This document shows, one piece after another, positions 27,001 through 39,000 of a stretch of DNA of 64,000 nucleotides. The translations under genes and the position numbers were made by a program. The notes under the pieces were generated by a model that was not told where the DNA came from, did no database searches, and saw only the letters and a program-made list of their open reading frames with translations. The first letter of the stretch is position 1; the number at the start of each line of letters is the position of its first letter. The DNA is from Arion vulgaris (taxonomy: Eukaryota > Mollusca > Gastropoda > Stylommatophora > Arionidae), in assembly GCA_020796225.1 (NCBI GenBank), contig CM036755.1, positions 43,194,306-43,258,305 of the forward strand, in the 5' to 3' direction.

Positions 27001-30000
27001 CCACCTCTGGAAATCTCAGAACATGAGTAAGTAATGAATGACAGAACAGAACATGAGTAAGTAATGAACGACAGAACATGAGTAAGTAATGAATGACAGC
27101 ATGAGTAAGTAATGAGTGACAGAACATAAGTAAGTAATGAATGACAGAACATGATTAAGTAATGAGTGACAGAACATAAGTGAGTAATGAATGACAGAAC
27201 ATGAGTAAGTAATGAGTGACAGAACATAAGTAAGTAATGAATGACAGAACATAAGTAAGTAATGAATGACAGAACATGAGTAAGTAATGAGTAACAGAAC
27301 AGAAAGTAAGTAATGAATGACAGAACATAAGTAAGTAATGAATGACAGAGCATAAGTAAGTAATGAATGACAGAGCATGAAGTAAGTAATGAATGACAAC
27401 ATAAGTAATGAATGACATGACATAAAGTAAGTAATGAATGACAACATGGGTAAGTAATGGATGCCAGAACATAAGTAATGAATGACAGAACATAAGTAAG
27501 TAATGAATGACAGAACATAAGTAATGAATGACAGAACATAAAGTAAGTAATGAATGACAACATGAAGTAAGTAATGAATGACAGAACATAAAGTAAGTAA
27601 TGAATGACAAAACATGAAGTAAGTAATGAATGACAGAACATGAAGTAAGTAAGGAATGACAGAACATGAAGTAAGTAATGAATGACAGAACATGAAGTAA
27701 GTAATGAATGACAGAACATAAGTAAGTAATGAATGACAGAACATAAGTAAGTAATGAATGACAGAGCATAAGTAAGTAATGAATGACAGAGCATGAAGTA
27801 AGTAATGAATGACAGAACATAAGTAAGTAATGAATGACAGAACATAAGTAATGAATGACAGGACATAAAGTAAGTAATGAATGACAACATGGGTAAGTAA
27901 TGGATGACAGAACATAAGTAATGAATGACAGAGCATAAGTAAGTAATGAATGACAGAACATAAGTAATGAATGACAGAACATAAAGTAAGTAATGAATGA
28001 CAACATGGGTAAGTAATGGATGACAGAACATAAGTAAGGAATGACAGAACATAAGTAATGAATGACAGAACATGAAGTAAGTAATAAATGACAACATAAA
28101 GTAAGTAATGAATGACAAAACATGAAGTAAGTAATGAATGACAGAACAAAGTAAGTAGAATAAAGTAAGTAATGAATGACAGAACATAAAAGTAAGCTAA
28201 TGTAATGAATGATGAACATGAGTAAGTAATGAATGACAGAACATGATGATGATGATGATGTTGCTCGTCCATCACGGGTGATGATGACCACACAATTTTC
28301 ATCAAAGGGGATGTAGTTACCTGTGTTTGTCTGTGTGTGCGTAGATGACTAGTGAGCATGATGTGAACTTGAAATGTTCTTGTACAGTGTGGGTAAGGTA
28401 TACTTGCACTTGTGGGAGTTTTACTGCCTTTCTATTTTGACGTTTTTGTTCCATCCTGCCTACCTGCCTGCAGGCGAAGAACCGTTAACACAGAACATAA
28501 GTAGGTAATGAATGACCTCTCAATGCGTTAAGAATGTCATTTCAGTTTATTGTAGCTCCCTTTGAGCAGTGCTCTTTTTATTTTCATGGTAGCATGTTCT
28601 CTCCTTCCTCTTCTCTTCCACCATTTACTTCTTTATAGAAGTGGGGGAGTTTAACTAGTGATCTTGTGTGTGCTTGTTTTAAGGCACTTTGTAAGCTGAT
28701 ATTCATTTTTGTAAGGCTGTTATTGATGCCGTCACTCCATCTTTTGCATGGCCTTCCTCTTGCTTTGTACTCATTATATTTTTCTGTGTGGCTCTCTGTG
28801 GTAGGCGATGCCAGGGCATTCTTGTCAGGTGTCCAAACCATTTAATCTGTTGTTCTTTTATGAATGTAGCATGTTTGCATCTTAAAATTGACACCATTTG
28901 TCCTATTATTTGATTTGCTTTGTTGCATCCATGTTGGATTTCGTTAGTTATTCTTCCGTTTAGTGAAAAATGCTCCCTATGTATGTAAAGTCTTTGCCTT
29001 GTTTTAAATGATGCTTGCCAATGGAGATAGCGAATGTCATTACTTTTGTTGTGTCGATGTTTATTCTCATATTCTATTCATTGTATTTTAACTGGAGTCT
29101 GTTAATGTGTAGCTGTAGCTGTTCTTCTGTTCTTGATATAATCAAATAATTCCTATGTTGTTGATATAATCGAATTTATGCTCGTAGAATTATGTAGAGA
29201 TATTCGAGAAGAAGTTCTAATAACTTCTTAATGTTATTAATTCATGTCATTTCTTTTTAGTCTTGTGTTCTGGATTGGTGATCTGAACTATCGCATAGAT
29301 CTACCCATGGAAGATGTGAGAACATACATCAAGAAGAAAATGTATAAACATCTGTTGGAAGGAGACCAGGTATTACTAGAACTAGATCATTTATTTCTGG
29401 TGTTGGCAACTTATGTGGAGAGCAAGTAAAATAATATAGTTAGATTTTCTGGAGAGAAAGATGTCAACAGTTTGGTTATCATATGTTAGTCCGACATATT
29501 TGAGACAACACAGATATCAACAGTTTGGTTATCATATGTTAGTCCGACATGTTTGAGACAACACAGATATCAACAGTTTGGTTATCATATGTTAGTCAGA
29601 CATGTTTGAGACAACACAGATATCAACAGTTTGGTTATCATATGTTAGTCCGACATATTTGAGACAACACAGATATCAACAGTTTGGTTATCATATGTTA
29701 GTCCGACATATTTGAGACAACACAGATATCAACAGTTTGGTTATCATATGTTAGTCCGACATGTTTGAGACAACACAGATATCAACAGTTTGGTTATCAT
29801 ATGTTAGTCAGACATGTTTGAGACAACACAGATATCAACAGTTTGGTTATCATATGTTAGTCCGACATGTTTGAGACAACACAGATATCAACAGTTTGGT
29901 TATCATATGTTAGTCAGACATGTTTGAGACAACACAGATATCAACAGTTTGGTTATCATGTGTTAGTCGACATGTTTGAGACAACATAGATATCAACAGT

Positions 30001-33000
30001 TTGGTTATCATATGTTAGTCCGACATGTTTGAGACAACACAGATATCAACAGTTTGGTTATCATATGTTAGTCCGACATGATTGAGACAACACAGATATC
30101 AACAGTTTGGTTATCATATGTTAGTCAGACATGTTTGAGACAACACAGATATCAACAGTTTGGTTATCATGTGTTAGTCAGACATGATTTGAGACAACAC
30201 AGATATCAACAGTTTGGTTATCATATGTTAGTCCGACATGTTTGAGACAACACAGATATCAACAGTTTGGTTATCATATGTTAGTCAGACATGTTTGAGA
30301 CAACACAGATATCAACAGTTTGGTTATCATATGTTAGTCAGACATGTTTGAGACAACACAGATATCAACAGTTTGGTTATCATATGTTAGTCAGACATGT
30401 TTGAGACAACATAGATATCAACAGTTTGTTATCATATGTTAGTCAGACATGTTTGAGACAACACAGATATCAACAGTTTGGTTATCATATGTTAGTCCGA
30501 CATGTTTGAGACAACACAGATATCAACAGTTTGGTTATCATATGTTAGTCAGACATGTTTGAGACAACACAGATATCAACAGTTTGGTTATCATATGTTA
30601 GTCCGACATGTTTGAGACAACACAGATATCAACAGTTTGGTTATCATATGTTAGTCCGACATATTTGAGACAACACAGATATCAACAGTTTGGTTATCAT
30701 ATGTTAGTCAGACTTGTTTGAGACAACACATATATCAACAGTTTGGTTATCATATGTTAGTCCGACATATTTGAGACAACACAGATATCAACAGTTTGGT
30801 TATCATATGTTAGTCAGACATGTTTGAGACAACACAGATATCAACAGTTTTGTAGTTAGTTAGACAGCTAGTTGGTTGGTTGGTTGGTTGGTTGGTTAGT
30901 CATCAGATTTTTCTCATTGGACAAGGAACTTGCCCTTGTGTTTCCAGGGCCCACATATGGAGCAAAGAATAGTAACACTGCAACATACAAGGCATGGTGT
31001 AATAGGTGACTGAGGTAGGGGCCTAGGAAAGCTATCCTAGTAAATAAAAAGTGTTGCAGAAATTGGATGTGCTGGCCTACTTGTAGGTGCATAACTGGCA
31101 CAACGTACACTCGCTCTTAGGCTCAGATCACATACAAATCACAAAGAGTGGTTAACAAGTGGTAGATATGGAGCATTCTAAGAAGAAGAAGGACAAGGAA
31201 CAAATCAATAAGTGCTTCAATCTTATCTTCATTATATCCACCAACACACTTCAATTGACAGTTCCACTCGGTGTCGACTGACGTTCCAGTCATGTGTCGA
31301 TTAACAGTTCCAGTCATGTGTCGACTGACTGTTCCAGTCCTGTGTTGATTGACAGTTCCACTCCGGTGTCGACTGAAGGTTCCAGCTATGTGTCGACTGA
31401 CTGTTCCAGTCCTGTATCGACTGACGGTTCTAGTCCTGTTTTGGTTACTGAAACATAGTCTACTCCCACTTAGAATAACTTAGAGTAACTTATAATAACT
31501 TAGAGTAACTTGTAATAACTTAGAGTAACTTAGAATAACTTATAATAACTTATAATAATGAAATCAAAGAACACCATGTTTGAGTCCAAGTTTCTGCAGA
31601 CGGGACATGGACAGAGACCAAAGCACCACCTATATGATATCCAGTTCTGATTAAGAATTATTATTTCAGCTGTATCGACAGATGATGGCCAACTCTGAAG
31701 TGTTTAAGGGTTTTGAAGAAGGCATTCCATATTTTGACCCAACCTACAAGTTTGACTCAGGGACAAACAACTATGACTCCAGGTAAAATACAATATAGAA
31801 ATTATGCTGCATGTATGAATGGATTGAGCAACTATGACTCCAGGTAAAAGACAATCATGTTACATGTATGAATGGACTGAACAACTATGACTCCAAGTAA
31901 AAGACAATCATGAAACATGTATGAATGGATTGAACAACTATGACTCCAGGTAAAAGACAATATAGAAATCATGCTGCATGTATGATTGAATTGAGTGAGG
32001 CCTTTGACTTCATCCTTGTATGATTATTTCATTTCTAAAATTGTGATAACCTTTTATCAGGTACCATTTTGGGACATCTCTTCAGAAACATTGATAGTCT
32101 CCAGCTGACCACTTGATTTCTTTAAGCATATGTTAGGTGACATCTGATAGTCTCCAGCTGACCACTTGCTTTTTAAAAAAGAAGAACAGACTGACTTGTA
32201 GAAGAACATACTGACTTGGGAAGAGCAGACTGACTTGTAGAAGAACAGATTGACTTGTTGAAGAACATACTGACTCGTAGAAGAAGAGACTGAGTCGTAG
32301 AAGAAGAGACTGACTTGTAGAAGAACAGACTGACTTGTAGAAGAACAGACTGACTCGTAGAAGAACAGACTGACTTGTAGAAGAACAGTAGACTTTCTTA
32401 AACATAGAGTTAATCACTATCATTTATTTTGTGCCTGTAGTGAGAAAAGCAGAGTGCCTGCCTGGTGTGATCGTATCTTGTGGCGAGGTCAGTATGTCAA
32501 ACAGCTCAGGTACAACTCACACCCACAGTTAAAGATATCAGACCACAAACCAGTCAGTTCTCTTTTACCATCGGGTGAGTATAATGACTTATTACATCTA
32601 CTTGCACATTAGATTAATTTGCATATTAGATCAATTTACATATTGAAGTTTAACTATAAATAAATGATCGCCAACATTATTTTTCCTCTTGTCATAGTAT
32701 CACATCCTGACAGATTGTTTCCAATCTCTGATGTTGCCTTCTCTTCACTTATAGTCTTGCCCTCAAGCTTTCCTCATAGTCGAGTAATGGATACATTTAA
32801 AAATTTTATCATCTCCTGAATTTGTCACATTTAGTTTCCCTATTTTTCATAGACATATATTTCAAATGCATTCAACTTACTTTCTATATCTTTAGTCACA
32901 CGCTGACATATGTTAGGATTGATTCAATATTGAAGTTAAAAATTTGAAATCTAGTTTTAAAACCATATTACTTGGAGCTGCATATTTTATTTAGACTTTA

Positions 33001-36000
33001 AAAAACAGTCAAAGCAGTAAAAATTGCTACCTAAATAAGTGAACTGTTCTATTATGGTTAGCATTTCGAATTTGTGACCTGTGTGACTGTGCTTGCTCTA
33101 CTACCTATACCAGAGTAGCTCTCCCTCATTCCACACCCACAGAGAGGTTACTTTATCTGTTTCCAGGGCCACCATGAGAAGGTGGGGTAGGGTCTTGATC
33201 AGTGCCATCTCACTGGCATGGCTACGTCCCTTTGTTGATGTTGAGGGAGCTGCAAGAGATAGCTAAAGATAGGAAGACTTGGCATGAGTTGGATGAGGGT
33301 CTATGCCCCAATGCAAGAGATAGCTAAAGATAGGAAGACCTGTCATGAGTTGGTTGAGGGTCTATACCCCAATGCAGAAGATAGCTAAAGATAGGAAGAC
33401 TTGGCATGAGTTGGTTGAGGGTCTATGCCCCAATGCAAGAGATAACTAAAGATAGGAAGACTTGGCATGAGTTGGTTGAGGGTCTATGCCCCAATGCAAG
33501 AGATAGCTAAAGATAGGAAGACTGAGCATGAGTTGGTTGAGGGCCTATACCAAGATTAAAAAGGGACAAAAAAGAGTCAATGCCCACTCTAAACAATAGT
33601 GGAGAAAACTACAACCTTGTTTTACTCCAGTTTCAACCATAAACCGGCCACTGTAGTGTCATATCATATAACAGTTGGTTATTTGTTCATGAATGTACAA
33701 CATTAGTGTCCATTACTTATTTGTGCGTACGATATGATTTGTTGTTGTCTGTAGGTGAGACTGTAATATCATATAACAGTTGGTTATTTGTTCAGGAATG
33801 TACAACATTACTGTCCATTACTTATTTGTGTGTACGATATGATTTGTTGTTGTCTGTAGGTGAGAATGATTGAGCCGAAACAGTACAAGAAAATTTATGA
33901 AGACATCATGAAAAGACTGGACCGTCTGGAGAATGACTATCTTCCACAGATCAAGCTGGATAAAACAGAGGTCAGTACGATCAACAATCTCTTTCTATTT
34001 GATATTGTCAAATTTGATATTGTTATTTCATCATGCATATACAATACATCTCATTATTCATATACAATACATCACATTATTTCATTATTCATATACAATA
34101 CATCACATTATTTCATTATTCATATACAATACATCACATTATTTCATTATTCATATACAATACATCACATTATTTCATTATTCATATACAATATGGTGAA
34201 GTGTCTCTTTTTTTTTATACATGAAATGGTAATGGTCATCTTTGATGTCCTGTTTTTTATGTCATTGCTCTACCCCACAACACTCTCTTCTTTCTCTTCT
34301 CTTATATGGCAGAGATTATATGACAGACATTATATGGCAGACATTATATGACAGTGATGAGTTTTGTTTGTAAAGAGCTTCAAATATCATTGTTTTTCTT
34401 TCAGTGTGTATTTAAAGATGTCAAGTTTATTGAAAGTCAAAGTCAAGTTGTAACTGTGGCCAACATTGGTCAGGTAAGTGTCATGTGTCTTCTCTCAACA
34501 TTGATCAGGGAAGTGTCATGTCTGTCTCCAACATTGATCAGGTAAGTGTCATGTGTCTCTCTCTCCAACATTGACCAGGAAAGTGTCATGTGTCTCTCTC
34601 TCAACATTGGTCAGGTAAGTGTCATGTGTCCTCTCTCAACATTGACCAGGAAAGTGTCATGTGTCTCTCTCTCCAACATTGACCAGGAAAGTGTCATGTG
34701 TCTCTCTCTCCAACATTGACCAGGAAAGTGTCATGTGTCCCTCTCTCCAACATTGACCAGGTAAGTGTCATGTGTCCCTCTCTCCAACATTGACCAGGTA
34801 AGTGTCATGTGTCCCTCTCTCCAACATTGACCAGGTAAGTGTCATGTGTCCCTCTCTCCAACATTGACCAGGAAAGTGTCATGTGTCCCTCTCTCCAACA
34901 TTGACCAGGTAAGTGTCATGTGTCCCTCTCTCCAAAATTGACCAGGTAAGTGTCATGTGTCCCTCTCTCCAACATTGACCAGGAAAGTGCCATGTGTCTC
35001 TCTCTCCAACATTGATCAGGTAAGTGTCATGTGTCCCTCTCTCCAACATTGACCAGGTAAGTGTCATGTGTCCCTCTCTCCAACATTGACCAGGGAAGTG
35101 TCATGTGTCTCTCTCTCCAACATTGACCAGGAAAGTGTCATGTGTCCCTCTCTCCAACATTGACCAGGGAAGTGCCATGTGTCTCTCTCTCCAACATTGA
35201 TCAGGTAAGTGTCATGTGTCTCTCTCTCCAACATTGACCAGGTAAGTGTCATGTGTCTCTCTCCAACATTGACCAGGTAAGTGTCATGTGTCTCTCTCTC
35301 CAACATTGGTCAGGTAAGTGTCATGTGTCCCTCTCTCCAACATTGACCAGGAAAGTGTCATGTGTCTCTCTCTCCAACATTGACCAGGAAAGTGTCATGT
35401 GTCTCTCTCTCCAACATTGACCAGGAAAGTGTCATGTGTCCCTCTCTCCAACATTGACCAGGTAAGTGTCATGTGTCCCTCTCTCCAACATTGACCAGGA
35501 AAGTGTCATGTGTCCCTCTCTCCAACATTGACCAGGAAAGTGTCATGTGTCCCTCTCTCCAACATTGACCAGGTAAGTGTCATGTGTCCCTCTCTCCAAC
35601 ATTGACCAGGTAAGTGTCATGTGTCCTCTCTCAACATTGACAGGTAAGTGTCATGTGTCTCTCTCTCCAACATTGATCAGGTAAGTGTCATGTGTCCCTC
35701 TCTCCAACATTGACCAGGTAAGTGTCATGTGTCCCTCTCTCCAACATTGACCAGGTAAGTGTCATGTGTCCCTCTCTCCAACATTGACCAGGTAAGTGTC
35801 ATGTGTCCCTCTCTCCAACATTGATCAGGTAAGTGCCATGTGTCCCTCTCTCCAACATTGACCAGGTAAGTGTCATGTGTCCCTCTCTCCAACATTGACC
35901 AGGTAAGTGTCATGTGTCTCTCTCTCCAACATTGACCAGGAAAGTGTCATGTGTCTCTCTCTCCAACATTGGTCAGGTAAGTGTCATGTGTCCCTCTCTC

Positions 36001-39000
36001 CAACATTGACCAGGAAAGTGTCATGTGTCTCTCTCCTCAACATTGACTAGGAAAGTGTCATGTGTCTCTCTCTCCAACATTGACCAGGAAAGTGTCATGT
36101 GTCCCTCTCTCCAACATTGATCAGGGAAGTGTCATGTGTCTGTCTCTCCAACATTGACCAGGGAAGTGTCATGTGTCTCTCTCTCCAACATTGACCAGGA
36201 AAGTGTCATGTGTCTCTCTCTCCAACATTGACCAGGTAAGTGTCATGTGTCTCTCTCTCCAACATTGGTCAGGTAAGTGTCATGTGTCTCTCTCCAATAT
36301 TGACCAGGTAAGTGTCATGTGTCTCTCTCCAACATTGACCAGGTAAGTGTCATGTGTCTCTCTCTCCAACATTGGTCAGGTAAGTGTCATGTGTCCCTCT
36401 CTCCAACATTGACCAGGTAAGTGTCATGTGTCCCTCTCTCCAACATTGATCAGGAAAGTGTCATGTGTCTCTCTCTCCAACATTGACCAGGAAAGTGTCA
36501 TGTGTCTCTCTCTCCAACATTGACCAGGTAAGTCATGTGTCTCTCTCCAACATTGACCAGGTAAGTGTCATGTGTCTCTCTCCAACATTGATCAGGTAAG
36601 TGTCATGTGTCTCTCTCTCCAACATTGACCAGGAAAGTGTCATGTGTCTCTCTCTCCAACATTGACCAGGTAAGTGTCATGTGTCTCTCTCCAACATTGA
36701 TCAGGTAAGTGTCATGTGTCTCTCTCTCCAACATTGACCAGGGAAGTGTCATGTGTCTCTCTCTCCAACATTGACCAGGGAAGTGTCATGTGTCTCTCTC
36801 TCCAACATTGACCAGGTAAGTGTCATGTGTCTCTCTCTCCAACATTGATCAGGTAAGTGTCATGTATCTCTCCAACATTGACCAGGGAGGAAGTGTCATG
36901 TGTCTGTCTCTCCAACATTGATCAGGTAAGTGTCATGTGTCTCTCTCTCTCAATCACAAATCAAGTAAACAATGTTGTGACATGTGTTGAGAGGAGAGAG
37001 AGTTGGAAGCACAACATGACAAATGTATAAAAAATGAGATGGAATGATAATGAGAGAAGATATGACAGTTTAACCTCATGTCAAGTCAGAAAATCAACAA
37101 TAGAATAGATTATTTTTCTAGGGATCAGAGGTTGTAAAGATCTTTACTCCAGCCAGCATTGCACATGTGATCGCCTACTTCAGCCAGCATTGCACCGCTA
37201 TTTATAGGTCGAAGAGAATGCTATATATGGACAGCTAAGAAATCTTATATGGAAATATAATATTAGAAGATCAATGATAACTAGCAGAAGAAGAAGAAGA
37301 CAAGCACAAATTATTTCATGTATGCTTAGAGAGCATGGTCTTGAAAATCTTTGTCGTCATTGCAAGACTTGACACAGGATGATGATGATGATGATGATGA
37401 AGAAGTGTCACATTGGGTGAATTTTGTCATAGTGAAGTGAATCATGGGCAACTTTTCTTTCTTTCTAGCCTGGGACGCTCCTAACGCCTGGGGCAGTAAC
37501 AAATGCACACTATTCTTCTGTATTCTTGGCCGTCCTCTGTATTGTGTTCCAGCTGTGATTAATTTCTTTCAGTTCTTGTTCTCCTCCAGGTTGATTTGGT
37601 TCTTCCACATTTTCGTTTACCCTCTGTTATCCATCTCAGTGCAGTTTTTGTGATAGAGTTAGTTTTCATGTGTGTCACATGTCAGATGCATCTCCAGCAT
37701 CTCTGTTGGATGATGGTACTCTATTCTCTTGTTGACACTGTGTAAGCAGTTCTTAGAGGTAGTTTTGGGCTAAAACACATGTGAGATCTTTTGCAGACAA
37801 GTTGTATGGAATGTGGAAAGTTTGAACATATCTTGTTTTATCATTCTCCAGCATTCTGATCCGTATAGTAAACTTTATAGCACATAACTGTGATAAGGGT
37901 CATGAATGCACTCTGTGCCTTACCCAGCTTGCTTTAAATGTTGGATGAAGCTCCTCCTACATGCCTGACAACACTTCCAATATATGTGAAAGCATCGTGG
38001 ACAACCAATGAATAAAAAAGAATTTAAATGGACGCCACAGAAGCATGATTTCTAGCGAGAATATCCTGAAAGAAACAAACAAACAAATAAACACCAGATT
38101 GAACAGACAGGAAATTGTTGCAAGAAATTAGAATCATATGTTTGCAAAGATAGTTGATAATATGAGATGATGATTTGTGCCTTGTATGCAGGTTCCTGTG
38201 TAGACTAGGTTGAGAAGATAGTTGATAATATGAGATGATGATTTGTGCCTTGTATGCAGGTTCCTGTGTAGACTAGGTTGAGAAGATAGTTGATAATATG
38301 AGATGATGATTTGTGCCTTGTATGCAGGTTCCTGTGTAGACTAGGTGGAGAAGATAGTTGATAATATGAGATGATGATTTGTGCCTTGTATGCAGGTTCC
38401 TGTGTAGACTAGGTTGAGAAGATAGTTGATAATATGAGATGATGATTTGTGCCTTGTATGCAGGTTCCTGTGTAGACTAGGTTGAGAAGATAGTTGATAA
38501 TATGAGATGATGATTTGTGCCTTGTATGCAGGTTCCTGTGTAGACTAGGTTGAGAAGATAGTTGATAATATGAGATGATGATTTGTGTCTTGTATGCAGG
38601 TTCCTGTGTAGACTAGGTCGAGAAGTTAGTTGATAATATGAGATGATGATTTGTGTCTTGTATGCAGGTTCCTGTGTAGACTAGGTTGAGAAGATAGTTG
38701 ATAATATGAGATGATGATTTGTGCCTTGTATGCAGGTTCCTGTGTAGACTAAGTTGAGAAGATAGTTGATAATATGAGATGATGATTTGTGCCTTGTATG
38801 CAGGTTCCTGTGTAGACTAGGTTGAGAAAATAGTTGATAATATGAGATGATGATTTGTGCCTTGTATGCAGGTTCCTGTGTAGACTAGGTTGAGAAGATA
38901 GTTGATAATATGAGATGATGATTTGTATCTTGTATGCAGGTTCCTGTGTAGACTAGGTCGAGAAGATAGTTGATAATATGAGATGATGATTTGTGCCTTG

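Noticed and set aside
26958..28359. Minus-strand frames of 378-447 residues ([10 protein letters not shown] repeats)
   Set aside because: Translation of the 25-bp donor-derived array on the wrong strand for the host gene.
28745..28841. Host gene on the minus strand at 28.6-28.9 kb
   Set aside because: The peptide ends are LINE C-terminal motifs (WFGHLTRM) with frameshifts.
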